This document shows positions 43,238-51,983 of a DNA stretch of 64,000 nt, piece by piece. Numbering within the stretch: position 1 is the stretch's first letter; the number at the start of each line of letters is the position of its first letter. The notes beneath the pieces were generated by a model, which saw nothing but the letters and a program-made list of their open reading frames with translations, searched no databases and was not told the origin of the DNA. A program made the position numbers and the translations under genes. This DNA is from Dyadobacter luticola (GTDB taxonomy: Bacteria; Bacteroidota; Bacteroidia; Cytophagales; Spirosomataceae): positions 62,001-126,000 of the forward strand of contig NZ_VCEJ01000008.1 in the NCBI RefSeq assembly GCF_005860805.1. The letters run 5' to 3'.

Positions 43238-44920
43238 ATGGCAGAATTAAATAAGTTTTCGAAAACCCTTACCCAGGAAGTTACCAACCCCGCAGCGCAG
43301 GCGATGCTTTACGGCATTGGGTTGAAAGAAGAAGATTTTATAAAACCACAAATCGGCATCGCCAGCACCGGTTATGAAGGTAATCCATGCAATATGCACC
43401 TTAATGGTTTGTCGGTGTATGTGAAACAAGGTGTGCAGGCCAACGAAATGGTGGGTTTGATTTTCAATACGATTGGGGTTTCCGATGGTATGACCAATGG
43501 TAATGATGGTATGCGCTACTCGCTGCCAAGCCGTGACATTATCGCCGATTCTATTGAAACCGTAGTCGCGGCGCAGTGGTACGATGGCGTGATTGCCGTG
43601 GTAGGTTGTGACAAAAACATGCCCGGCGCCATTATGGCGATGGCCCGTCTCGATCGTCCTGCAATTATGGTGTACGGAGGAACAATCCGCTCTGGACATT
43701 ATAAAGGTCAGAAACTGGATATCGTTTCGGCATTTGAAGCACTGGGAAAGAAGTTTGCGAATAATATTTCTGACGAAGACTATAAAGGTATCATCCAGAA
43801 CTCGATCCCTGGTCAGGGCGCTTGTGGCGGGATGTATACGGCCAATACAATGGCTTCCTCGATCGAGGCAATGGGATTGAGCCTGCCTTTCAGCAGCTCT
43901 TACCCGGCGACGCACGAGGGTAAGCAGGAAGAATGTAAAAAGATCGGTGCGGCAATGAAGCGTCTGCTCGAACTGAACATTACGCCGAAGGATATCATCA
44001 CCAAAAAGTCGCTCGAAAACGCATTAACCCTGGTGATGGCGCTCGGCGGCTCGACCAACGCAGCCCTGCATTACCTTGCAATTGCACGTGCGGCTGATAT
44101 TCCGCTGACTTTGGACGACATTCAGGCGATTTCCGACCGCGTACCTTTTATTGCGGATCTGAAACCAAGCGGAAAATATTTTATGGAAGACATGCTGGAA
44201 ATCGGCGGTGTTCCAGCGGTAACGAAATATCTTTTCGAAAAAGGCTACATCCACGGCGACTGCATCACAGTCACCGGTAAAACAGTAGCTGAAAACCTGG
44301 CAGAAGCGCCTGATTTGAATTTTGAAACACAAAAAATTGTGTTCCCGATCGAAACACCGATCAAGGTAACCGGACACATTCAGGTGTTGTACGGTAATCT
44401 GGCGCCAACCGGCTCGGTAGCGAAAATCACTGGAAAGGAAGGGCTTACCTTTGACGGCGAGGCGAAAGTTTGTGAGCATGAATCGGAGATCATCGATATG
44501 CTGGCGAAACACGAGATCAAACCAGGCCACGTGGTGGTAATCCGTAATGCAGGTCCAAAAGGCGGACCGGGCATGTCGGAAATGCTGAAACCGACTTCGG
44601 CTGTGATGGGTGCAGGTTTGGGAGATAAAATTGCGTTGATCACCGACGGACGTTTTTCAGGCGGTACTCACGGTTTCGTAGTGGGCCACATTACCCCGGA
44701 AGCATTCGACGGCGGCCCGATCGCACTTGTAAAAGACGGCGACCGCATCTCCATCGACGCCAACACCCGCCAGCTAACCCTCCACATTTCCGACGAAGAA
44801 ATGGCAACCCGTAAAGCAGCCTGGGTACAACCAGCGCCACGCTTTACAAAAGGAATGTTGGGAAGATATATCAGGACCGTAAAATCGGCCAGCGAAGGCT
44901 GCGTGACGGACGAGGCTTAA
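43238..44920 (+). CDS. ilvD: Dihydroxy-acid dehydratase
   Basis: A 560-residue iron-sulfur dehydratase that makes 2-keto acids from dihydroxy acids in isoleucine and valine synthesis. Cluster-binding cysteines are seen in GNPCNMHLNG (Cys51), VVGCDKNMPG (Cys124) and GQGACGGMYTANTMAS (near 196). The C-terminal GGTHGFVVGHITPEA motif is intact. It is the first gene of the ilv operon; ilvB begins 52 bases downstream. Confidence 0.96.
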   Translation: MAELNKFSKTLTQEVTNPAAQAMLYGIGLKEEDFIKPQIGIASTGYEGNPCNMHLNGLSVYVKQGVQANEMVGLIFNTIGVSDGMTNGNDGMRYSLPSRDIIADSIETVVAAQWYDGVIAVVGCDKNMPGAIMAMARLDRPAIMVYGGTIRSGHYKGQKLDIVSAFEALGKKFANNISDEDYKGIIQNSIPGQGACGGMYTANTMASSIEAMGLSLPFSSSYPATHEGKQEECKKIGAAMKRLLELNITPKDIITKKSLENALTLVMALGGSTNAALHYLAIARAADIPLTLDDIQAISDRVPFIADLKPSGKYFMEDMLEIGGVPAVTKYLFEKGYIHGDCITVTGKTVAENLAEAPDLNFETQKIVFPIETPIKVTGHIQVLYGNLAPTGSVAKITGKEGLTFDGEAKVCEHESEIIDMLAKHEIKPGHVVVIRNAGPKGGPGMSEMLKPTSAVMGAGLGDKIALITDGRFSGGTHGFVVGHITPEAFDGGPIALVKDGDRISIDANTRQLTLHISDEEMATRKAAWVQPAPRFTKGMLGRYIRTVKSASEGCVTDEA

Positions 44921-44972
44921 AAAAGAATACCAATATTGAATTAGAAATTCAAAGGACTAAAACAGAGGAGTC

Positions 44973-46730
44973 ATGGAATTCAATGAAAATCAGACAGATG
45001 CAGTGCAGATCGCGGAGCCTGCGGTTGTGGCGAAACCGGAGCTGGTGAATGGTTCACATGCGGTGATCAGGTCGCTGATTGCGGAGGGCGTGGAGACGAT
45101 ATTCGGATATCCCGGAGGCGCCATCATGCCGGTGTACGATGCGATTTATGATTATCAGGAGGAAATTAACCACATTCTGGTACGTCACGAGCAAGGTGCA
45201 GCACATGCGGCGGAAGGTTTTGCACGTATTACAGGTCGGCCTGGGGTATGTCTTGTAACTTCCGGACCCGGTGCTACAAACCTGGTGACTGGCATTGCCG
45301 ATGCGATCATTGACTCTACTCCTATGGTTTGCATTGTGGGCCAGGTGGGCGCGCATCTGCTTGGTACTGACGCATTTCAGGAAACAGATGTGATCGGTAT
45401 CACTATTCCGATTACAAAATGGAATTACCAGATCACCCGCGCTGACGAAGTGCCTGAGATCATTGCCAAAGCATTTTATATAGCTAAATCGGGACGTCCG
45501 GGCCCCGTTTTGATCGACATTACCAAGAATGCGCAGCAGGAGCTGATGTCGAAATCGTTTTCCTACAAAAAATGTGAAAACCTGATCAGCTACCGTCCGC
45601 GTCTTGCGCCGAAAGTGGAGCAGGTAGAGGCAGCTGCGAAGCTAATTAACGAAGCGAAAAAGCCTTTCCTATTTGTAGGCCACGGTGTGCAGATTTCTAA
45701 GGCTGAAAATGAATTGATCCAATTCATTGAAAAAACAGACATTCCTGCGGCGTCAACATTACTTGGGCTTTCATCGGTTTCAGTAGACCACCCGAATTAT
45801 GTGGGCTGGCTGGGTATGCACGGAAACTACGGTACCAATGTGCTGACCAACCAATGTGACCTGATCATTGCGGTCGGAATGCGGTTTGATGACCGCGTGA
45901 CGGGCGATGTAAGTCGCTATGCGAAACAGGCGAAGGTTGTCCACATTGAAATTGACCCGGCAGAAATAGATAAAATCGTAAAAGCGGATGCACCGGTAGT
46001 AGGCGATGCGAAACTGGCGCTTGAAATGCTGCTTCCGCTCGTGAAAGAAAGTGATCACAAAGGCTGGATCGCCGAGTTTAAGAAGTTTGATGCGATTGAA
46101 GACGAGAAAATCACGCAGCCAGAACTCGCGCCGACTACGGATAAGATCAAAATGGCTGAGGTAATCCGGACGCTTTCCAATAAAACAAATGGTGAAGCGG
46201 TTGTTTTAGCAGACGTAGGCCAGCATCAAATGATGACGGCGCGCTATTATCAGTTTAAAAAACCAAATTCCTTCATTACTTCCGGCGGTCTTGGAACGAT
46301 GGGTTTTGCATTACCTGCCGCATTTGGGGCCAAAGTAGGCGCGCCTGACCGTGAGGTAGTTGCATTCATCGGCGACGGATGCTTTCAGATGACGATCCAG
46401 GAATTGGGCACGATTGCGCAGAGTGGTTTGCCGGTGAAGATCATTATTTTAAATAACAACTTCCTTGGAATGGTGCGCCAGTGGCAGCAGCTTTTCCACC
46501 AGAAACGATACTCTTTTGTGGAGCTTCAAAACCCGGATTTTATCACCATCGGAAAAGGTTTCGGGATTGACGGGCATACCTGCTCGGCGAGGGAAGATTT
46601 GAACGCTTCTCTGGATAAAATGCTGGCTTCGGACAAGCCTTACCTTCTTGAAGTGATTGTTGAAAAAGAGGAAAATGTGTTCCCGATGGTTCCTACCGGG
46701 GCTTGTGTAGCAGATATCAGACTTGAATAA
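44973..46730 (+). CDS. ilvB: Acetolactate synthase, large (catalytic) subunit
   Basis: A 585-residue ThDP enzyme condensing pyruvate with pyruvate or 2-ketobutyrate. The N-terminal ThDP-activating Glu lies in RHEQGAAHAAEGFAR, the FAD-binding middle domain follows, and the ThDP/Mg motif is GDGCFQMTIQEL...NNN. A probable leader-like N-terminus of about 20 polar residues precedes the homology. An AGGAG-like sequence precedes the start. The regulatory subunit gene begins 18 bases after the stop. Confidence 0.95.
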   Translation: MEFNENQTDAVQIAEPAVVAKPELVNGSHAVIRSLIAEGVETIFGYPGGAIMPVYDAIYDYQEEINHILVRHEQGAAHAAEGFARITGRPGVCLVTSGPGATNLVTGIADAIIDSTPMVCIVGQVGAHLLGTDAFQETDVIGITIPITKWNYQITRADEVPEIIAKAFYIAKSGRPGPVLIDITKNAQQELMSKSFSYKKCENLISYRPRLAPKVEQVEAAAKLINEAKKPFLFVGHGVQISKAENELIQFIEKTDIPAASTLLGLSSVSVDHPNYVGWLGMHGNYGTNVLTNQCDLIIAVGMRFDDRVTGDVSRYAKQAKVVHIEIDPAEIDKIVKADAPVVGDAKLALEMLLPLVKESDHKGWIAEFKKFDAIEDEKITQPELAPTTDKIKMAEVIRTLSNKTNGEAVVLADVGQHQMMTARYYQFKKPNSFITSGGLGTMGFALPAAFGAKVGAPDREVVAFIGDGCFQMTIQELGTIAQSGLPVKIIILNNNFLGMVRQWQQLFHQKRYSFVELQNPDFITIGKGFGIDGHTCSAREDLNASLDKMLASDKPYLLEVIVEKEENVFPMVPTGACVADIRLE

Positions 46731-46748
46731 CAGGAAATCAGCGCAATT

Positions 46749-47282
46749 ATGACAACATACACCATTTGTGTTTTTACCGAAAATACGATTGGTATTCTTA
46801 ACAAGATTACCACCATCCTCACGCGCCGCCGGATCAACATTGACAGTCTGACGGTTTCCGAAACCGAGCGCAAAGGCATTTCGAGGTTCACCATCGTCAT
46901 CCGTCACGATTCCCGCGAGGCAGTTGAAAAGCTTGTCCGCCAGATCCGTAAGGTGATTGAAGTGTTGGCCGTTTTCGGATATCTGAACAATGATATCGCT
47001 TATAATGAAATTGCATTGTTTAAAGTTTCGACGCCATACGGTGCGAAACCGCTTGACATCGAAACCATTAATAAAGTATACAAAGCGTGGGTTGTTTATT
47101 GGCACCTGAGCTATGTGATTATTCAAAAAACGGGTACCGAGGAGGAAATTTTTGAATTTTTTGATTATATCAAACCGCATGAAATCCTGGAATTTGTACG
47201 GTCGGGACGTGTGGCAGTAAGTAAGTCGCCGCAGACTTTGGTGGATTATCTGCCTGAGGCTGAGTGGGAGTATTATCAATAG
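46749..47282 (+). CDS. ilvN: Acetolactate synthase, small (regulatory) subunit
   Basis: A 177-residue ACT-domain subunit that gives valine feedback to acetolactate synthase. The N-terminal ACT domain reads YTICVFTENTIGILNKITTILTRRRINIDSL in two parts, followed by the second alpha/beta region. It sits between ilvB and ilvC as usual. The C-terminal part is somewhat divergent, typical of Bacteroidetes. The ilvH name would be equally acceptable. Confidence 0.92.
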   Translation: MTTYTICVFTENTIGILNKITTILTRRRINIDSLTVSETERKGISRFTIVIRHDSREAVEKLVRQIRKVIEVLAVFGYLNNDIAYNEIALFKVSTPYGAKPLDIETINKVYKAWVVYWHLSYVIIQKTGTEEEIFEFFDYIKPHEILEFVRSGRVAVSKSPQTLVDYLPEAEWEYYQ

Positions 47283-47339
47283 AAGAAGAGCTTTAACACA
47301 TATTCTTTAATCGTAATAAATCAATTTAATCAATAATCA

Positions 47340-48386
47340 ATGGCACAATTAAATTTCGGCGGGGTCGAAGAAGAAGTAGTAACCCGTGAAGAATTTCCTC
47401 TTGAAAAAGCGCGTGAAGTACTTTCTACTGAAACCATTGCCGTGATTGGTTATGGCGTACAAGGCCCAGGCCAAAGCTTGAACATGCGCGACAACGGTTT
47501 CAATGTGATCGTAGGTCAGCGCCAGGGTGGTAAGTCCTGGGACAAAGCTGTTTCTGACGGCTGGGTGCCTGGCGAAACGCTTTTCGACATTGAAGAAGCC
47601 CTGTCAAAAGGAACGATCATTTGCTACCTGCTTTCTGACGCTGCTCAGATTGAACTGTGGCCGACTGTTAAAAAGCACCTTACTGCCGGAAAATCGCTGT
47701 ATTTCTCGCACGGTTTCGGTGTAACATATAAGGATCAAACCGGCATCATTCCTCCTGCTGATGTGGATGTGTACCTGGTAGCTCCAAAAGGATCCGGTAC
47801 TTCACTTCGCCGCATGTTTGTAGAAGGAAAAGGCTTGAACTCTTCTTTCGCAGTGTTCCAGGATGCAACTGGTAAAGCGCGTGAAAAATGTATCGCGATG
47901 GGTATTGGCGTTGGTTCAGGTTATTTGTTCGAAACGGATTTTTACCGTGAAGTAACTTCTGACTTAACCGGCGAGCGTGGCACATTGATGGGCGCAATCC
48001 AGGGAATCTTTGCTGCTCAGTATGAAGTACTTCGTTCAAACGGACATACGCCATCAGAAGCATTCAACGAAACAGTGGAAGAATTGACGCAATCATTGAT
48101 GCCTTTGGTTGCTGAAAACGGTATGGACTGGATGTATGCCAACTGTTCTACAACTGCGCAGCGCGGTGCATTAGATTGGTGGAAACCTTTCCGCGACGCT
48201 ACAAAGCCGGTTTTTGAACAACTTTACAACTCTGTAAAATCAGGCGAGCAAGCTAAAATCTCCATTACCCGCAACTCACAGCCTGACTACCGCGTGAAAC
48301 TGGAAGAAGAATTGGCTGAACTCCGCGAATCGGAAATGTGGCAAGCTGGCTCAACCGTTCGCGGTCTACGCCCGGAACGCAACTAA
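47340..48386 (+). CDS. ilvC: Ketol-acid reductoisomerase (NADP+)
   Basis: A 348-residue class I enzyme that isomerises and reduces acetolactate or acetohydroxybutyrate. The Rossmann segment IAVIGYGVQGPGQSLNMRDNG and the cofactor loop GQRQGGKSW, with a Ser-Lys-type NADPH site, are clear. Metal-site residues are in ETDFYREVTSDLTGERGTL. It is the fourth gene of the ilv operon. Two consecutive hairpins separate it from ilvA. Confidence 0.95.
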   Translation: MAQLNFGGVEEEVVTREEFPLEKAREVLSTETIAVIGYGVQGPGQSLNMRDNGFNVIVGQRQGGKSWDKAVSDGWVPGETLFDIEEALSKGTIICYLLSDAAQIELWPTVKKHLTAGKSLYFSHGFGVTYKDQTGIIPPADVDVYLVAPKGSGTSLRRMFVEGKGLNSSFAVFQDATGKAREKCIAMGIGVGSGYLFETDFYREVTSDLTGERGTLMGAIQGIFAAQYEVLRSNGHTPSEAFNETVEELTQSLMPLVAENGMDWMYANCSTTAQRGALDWWKPFRDATKPVFEQLYNSVKSGEQAKISITRNSQPDYRVKLEEELAELRESEMWQAGSTVRGLRPERN

Positions 48387-48403
48387 TATAGATAATGAAA
48401 TTG

Positions 48404-48466
48404 CCGTTGGCTTAAGCCAACGGGAAAAAAATGGGAGCTTTGCTATTTTGCAAAGCTCTTTTATTT
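48404..48466 (+). terminator. Tandem hairpins between ilvC and ilvA
   Basis: The first palindrome is CCGTTGGC-TTAA-GCCAACGG (48404-48423), followed by seven A. The second is a terminator-like stem, GAGCTTTGC (48435-48443) with GCAAAGCTC (48450-48458), followed by TTTTATTT. The T tract ends only 8 bases before the ilvA start codon, so ilvA expression depends on read-through unless another promoter lies between. Confidence 0.7.
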
Positions 48467-48474
48467 AAAATGCG

Positions 48475-49731
48475 ATGGAAACGGCACATTCACTCCCGAC
48501 TCTCGATAATATTTTTCTGGCGGCCGAGAGGCTTCGCGGCGTGATTAATCACACGCCGGTTTTATATAATGCACATTTGTCGGAGCAGTACCAGGCCAAC
48601 ATTTACCTGAAACGCGAGGACCTGCAGACGGTGCGTTCCTACAAAATTCGTGGTGCATATAACAAAATGGCGAGTATGTCGGCCGAGGCGCTGGCTGGTG
48701 GAATCGTATGTGCAAGTGCCGGAAACCATGCGCAGGGCGTAGCTTATGCCTGTCAGAAAATGGAAGTAAAAGGCGCGATTTTCATGCCGACGACTACGCC
48801 GGCGCAGAAGATCAAGCAGGTGAGGCTTTTCGGTAAAGAATGGATCGAGGTGCATTTAGTAGGAGATACTTACGACGATGCTTACTACGCGTCGAAGGAA
48901 TACCAAACCGTCACCAATGCCGTTTTTGTGCATCCATTTGACGATTTGCAAGTGATTGAAGGACAGGGAACGGTGGGTCTGGAAATTTTTAAGGATGTCG
49001 ATTTTAAGATCGATTATCTGCTGATGGCGATCGGCGGTGGCGGTTTGGCTTCGGGCATTTCTACGGTTTTCAAGCAACTATCTCCAAAAACCCAGCTGAT
49101 TGGCGTCGAGCCGGAAGGTTCGCCGACGATGCAGCGATCCATCGCCGAAGGTCACGTCGTGACATTGGATAACATTGACAAATTTGTAGACGGAGCCGCT
49201 GTTCGCCGCGCAGGTGACCTGACCTTTGAAGTTTGCAGCAAGAGTTTGAATGCTATTTTGCTGGTGCCCGAGGGAAAAGTTTGCTCTACGATTTTGCAGC
49301 TTTATAATGAAGAAGCGATTGTTGCAGAGCCGGCGGGTGCATTGACGGTGGCTGCGCTGGATATGATCAAAGACGAAATCAAGGGTAAGAATGTCGTCGC
49401 ATTGATCAGCGGCGGCAATAATGACATTACACGCACCGAAGAAATCAAAGAGCGCTCGCTGCTTTATGAGGGTTTGAAACATTATTTCGTGATCCGTTTC
49501 CCCCAACGCTCCGGCGCATTTCGTGAGTTTTTGAATGTACTCGGCCCAAATGACGACATTGCGCGGTTCGAATACGTGAAGAAAACCAACAAGGAACAAG
49601 GCCCGGCGCTGGTAGGAATTGAGCTGAAAAGCCGGGAGGATTTTGCGCCTTTAATCGAGCGGATGGATGCGAATAAGATCGTTTATGAGTATCTGAATGA
49701 TCAGCCGGATTTGTTTCAGTTTATGGTTTAA
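48475..49731 (+). CDS. ilvA: Threonine ammonia-lyase (threonine dehydratase)
   Basis: A 418-residue PLP enzyme making 2-ketobutyrate for isoleucine. The PLP Lys is in RSYKIRGAYNKM, the phosphate loop is GGGGLASG, and NHAQGVAYAC is diagnostic of fold-type II deaminases. A single C-terminal ACT-like regulatory domain (about 335-418) follows, shorter than the two ACT-like units of E. coli IlvA. It completes the Ile/Val half of the cluster, after the hairpin pair. Confidence 0.92.
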   Translation: METAHSLPTLDNIFLAAERLRGVINHTPVLYNAHLSEQYQANIYLKREDLQTVRSYKIRGAYNKMASMSAEALAGGIVCASAGNHAQGVAYACQKMEVKGAIFMPTTTPAQKIKQVRLFGKEWIEVHLVGDTYDDAYYASKEYQTVTNAVFVHPFDDLQVIEGQGTVGLEIFKDVDFKIDYLLMAIGGGGLASGISTVFKQLSPKTQLIGVEPEGSPTMQRSIAEGHVVTLDNIDKFVDGAAVRRAGDLTFEVCSKSLNAILLVPEGKVCSTILQLYNEEAIVAEPAGALTVAALDMIKDEIKGKNVVALISGGNNDITRTEEIKERSLLYEGLKHYFVIRFPQRSGAFREFLNVLGPNDDIARFEYVKKTNKEQGPALVGIELKSREDFAPLIERMDANKIVYEYLNDQPDLFQFMV

Positions 49732-49774
49732 TTTTGATATTTGTTATCTTGTAATTCAATCTCATATACATACT

Positions 49775-50083
49775 ATGGTTCAAGATAAACGACAAGTGCA
49801 CGAATTGATTCGGACAAAAAAGATTGCTATTCAACAGCTAGGAGCGGAACGTTTGGGTCTCTTTGGCTCGTTTGCTCGCGGTGAACAAAAAGAAACGAGC
49901 GATATCGACATTGTCGTTGAGTTCAAAGATGGTATGAAAACTTATCGCAACTTGTTGAACCTGGCAGATTTATTGGAAGAATTATTTCAAAAAAAAGTGG
50001 ATTTGTTGACTTGGGAAGGAATGGCCTCATTCGTGCAGAGTGAAGCGAAAAAAGACTTGGAATATGTCTCCTTCGCAGATTGA
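49775..50083 (+). CDS. MNT-type nucleotidyltransferase antitoxin
   Basis: A 102-residue minimal nucleotidyltransferase. The catalytic motif GSFARGEQKETSDIDIVVEF gives the G-S-x10-D-x-D pattern, and ELFQKKVDLLT holds the third acidic residue. In known HEPN/MNT pairs the MNT protein neutralises the HEPN RNase, sometimes by AMPylating it. The start at 49775 is chosen as the first ATG adjacent to the conserved part. It overlaps the HEPN gene by 20 bases. Confidence 0.82.
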   Translation: MVQDKRQVHELIRTKKIAIQQLGAERLGLFGSFARGEQKETSDIDIVVEFKDGMKTYRNLLNLADLLEELFQKKVDLLTWEGMASFVQSEAKKDLEYVSFAD

Positions 50084-50417
50084 GTTTCTTAAACATATCC
50101 AGAAAGAGCTTCATTTTCTCTCGACGCACTCCCAAAATATAACTTTCGAAGAGTTTTTGCATGACGATTTGATTAACCGTGCTTATCAAAGGAGTCTTGA
50201 AATTATTGGCGAAGCTGCCAAGAAGGTCCCTGATGAATTACGCTACAAGTATAAGGAAGTCGACTGGCGAGGAATGACAGGGCTCAGGGATGTCCTAATT
50301 CATCAATATTTTCAGGTAGATTATCAGATTCTGTGGCAAGTCATTCAAAATCTCGTTCCCCAAGCGAAAGAATGGATAGACGAAATTATTGATAACGAAG
50401 AAGCTAATTTTTCATGA
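50064..50417 (+). CDS. HEPN-domain (DUF86) toxin
   Basis: A 117-residue all-helical HEPN protein. The RNase-site motif R-x4-H is seen as RDVLIHQYF, and RAYQRSLEIIGEAAKKV is the family's helix two. It follows and overlaps the MNT gene, forming a complete type VII-like toxin-antitoxin pair. It probably cleaves tRNA or mRNA when free. The start at 50064 matches the family N-terminus (MSPSQIEFLKHI). Confidence 0.82.
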   Translation: MSPSQIEFLKHIQKELHFLSTHSQNITFEEFLHDDLINRAYQRSLEIIGEAAKKVPDELRYKYKEVDWRGMTGLRDVLIHQYFQVDYQILWQVIQNLVPQAKEWIDEIIDNEEANFS

Positions 50418-50421
50418 CTCA

Positions 50422-51270
50422 ATGCTACGCGTCCCCTCCGATATCAGCTCCTCCGAATTTGAATCCCTGAAAATTCAGGATATGACTTTCGTTGCCTATC
50501 GCAATGAAGTTTATCCGTCGAAATATGATGTTTTTTTCGAGGAACATGCGGTGATTGTGGTTTTGGAAGGAGAGAAAAAATTTACCAGCCCGACGCAGGA
50601 AGTGCATGTAGAGAAAGGAGATATTCTTTTTGTGCAGCGGGGTTTTTATCTGATGTCTGAATCCATTCATGAATCGTATAAAAGCCTGGTTTTCTTTTTT
50701 GACGAGAAATTGCTTAAAGAATTTGTTGGGCTGCACCCTGAGTTGTTTAATCCTGAGAAGTCAGAAACCGTTTTTGAAAAGCCGATTTTACTCTTGAAGT
50801 CGGACGATAACTTTGAGAAATTCATTCAATCGGTTTTTCCCTATTTTAAATCGCGGACTGAGCTTAAAAATCACTTTCTGAGGCTGAAATTCCAGGAATT
50901 ATTGTTGCATTTGCTTGAACTGGATGGTTCAAAGCAACTTCGCGCAATCCTTTACAGCTTATATAAAGGAGAAAAGGTGGATCTCCCGTTTTTAATGAAC
51001 AGCTACTACCTCAAACCGCTGACATTGAATGAGCTGGCACGTTTGTCGGGACGAAGTTTATCAGCATTTAAAAGAGATTTTCAGGACGAATTCAATACGT
51101 CGCCCGCGTTTTGGCTTAAGAATAAAAGACTGGAATACGCTGATTTTTTGCTGAGGAACAGTACCAAGAATGTTTCGGAAATTAGTACAGAGATCGGATA
51201 TGAGAGCGTTTCTCATTTTATAAAAACTTATAAGGAAAGGTACGGGGCCACGCCGAAGAAGCATGGGTAG
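50422..51270 (+). CDS. AraC-family transcriptional regulator
   Basis: A 282-residue regulator. The N-terminal cupin-like sensor domain (about 20-100) contains VVLEGEKKFTS and HVEKGDILFVQRGF. The C-terminal AraC double helix-turn-helix (about 195-282) contains LARLSGRSLSAFKRDFQ and VSEISTEIGYESVSHFIKTY. The ligand and targets are unknown; similar proteins in Bacteroidetes control local metabolism or efflux genes. It starts 4 bases after the HEPN stop, so it may be co-transcribed with the toxin pair. Confidence 0.87.
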   Translation: MLRVPSDISSSEFESLKIQDMTFVAYRNEVYPSKYDVFFEEHAVIVVLEGEKKFTSPTQEVHVEKGDILFVQRGFYLMSESIHESYKSLVFFFDEKLLKEFVGLHPELFNPEKSETVFEKPILLLKSDDNFEKFIQSVFPYFKSRTELKNHFLRLKFQELLLHLLELDGSKQLRAILYSLYKGEKVDLPFLMNSYYLKPLTLNELARLSGRSLSAFKRDFQDEFNTSPAFWLKNKRLEYADFLLRNSTKNVSEISTEIGYESVSHFIKTYKERYGATPKKHG

Positions 51271-51327
51271 CTTTGACAGGTGGGCTGCCTGGAATTATTA
51301 TATTTGTAGGAGCTAAAAATTCTGATC

Positions 51328-51528
51328 ATGGAAACATTGCATGTTTATCCGAACAAGTCACAGCAAAAGGCGGTAGTAGCTTTTTTGGAAGCTTTAAAAA
51401 TTCCATTTGACACAGAAGAATCGCTTCCGCCTCATGTATTAAAGGGAATTCAAAATGGTCAGGAAGACATTAAGTCTGGTAAATCAATCGCGCTTGAAGA
51501 ATTCGAAAAACGTAGAAGATCGATTTGA
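51328..51528 (+). CDS. Small antitoxin of a RelE-type pair
   Basis: A 66-residue protein (METLHVYPNKSQQKAVVAFL...). Its pattern of a short N-terminal strand, a helix and a Lys/Glu-rich tail is typical of the small antitoxins encoded before RelE/ParE toxins in Bacteroidetes. Its stop overlaps the start codon of the toxin reading frame (ATGA), which supports the pairing. The gene is intact although the toxin is not. Confidence 0.7.
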   Translation: METLHVYPNKSQQKAVVAFLEALKIPFDTEESLPPHVLKGIQNGQEDIKSGKSIALEEFEKRRRSI

Positions 51529-51817
51529 TGACTTATAAGGTAATTCTTGCACACACAGCAGTTGATACATTCGATGCCATTTTTGACCAAATCAATGCCA
51601 AATTCGGTATCGTGGCAGCCCGGAAATTTGAAATTAAAGAATCCGCATACTTAGGACACTTAAAAGAACTCCCTTGATTTTCAAGGCGATTGAGGAGCGG
51701 TCCACAGTCAGAAAGGGTTTTATCAATAAAAACTGCTCCTTCTTTTATGAAGTATCCGGGAGCGAAGTAAACATTCTCTATTTCTGGGACAACCGTCAGG
51801 AGCCACTACTATCATAA
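51528..51817 (+). pseudogene. RelE/ParE-family toxin, frameshifted
   Basis: The first reading frame encodes 49 residues (MTYKVILAHTAVDTFDAIFD...HLKELP) and stops at 51675-51677. The homology then continues in the -1 frame: PLIFKAIEERSTVRKG..., then FFYEV, and NILYFWDNRQEP, ending at 51815-51817. Restoring one base in the A-tract at 51662-51665 would give a continuous toxin of about 96 residues with the family ending FWDNRQxP. It is either a true inactivating deletion or a homopolymer sequencing error. Confidence 0.75.
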
Positions 51818-51983
51818 TCTTGTTGGTTGGATAAAGATTTCCGCTCAAATCATCCATCCAAACCAAAAACACTATTTTTTGAACCTTTCCCGTTATCCGG
51901 ATTCGATTGAATTTGTGGTACTTTGTAATATCAGTTCTTTCCTTTCGAGAAAGACGAAGTGGCGAAATTTTAATTTGTAACAA

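Noticed and set aside
48395..48474. Short frames MKLPLA and MGALLFCKALLF before ilvA as a possible leucine leader peptide
   Set aside because: The second overlaps the terminator stem itself and runs out of frame into ilvA, and there is no competing antiterminator segment, unlike the leuA leader.
51650..51680. Programmed -1 frameshifting in the RelE-type toxin
   Set aside because: The sequence around CTTAAAAGAAC does not form a good X-XXY-YYZ slippery heptamer and no stimulatory structure is evident; a simple one-base loss explains the data better.
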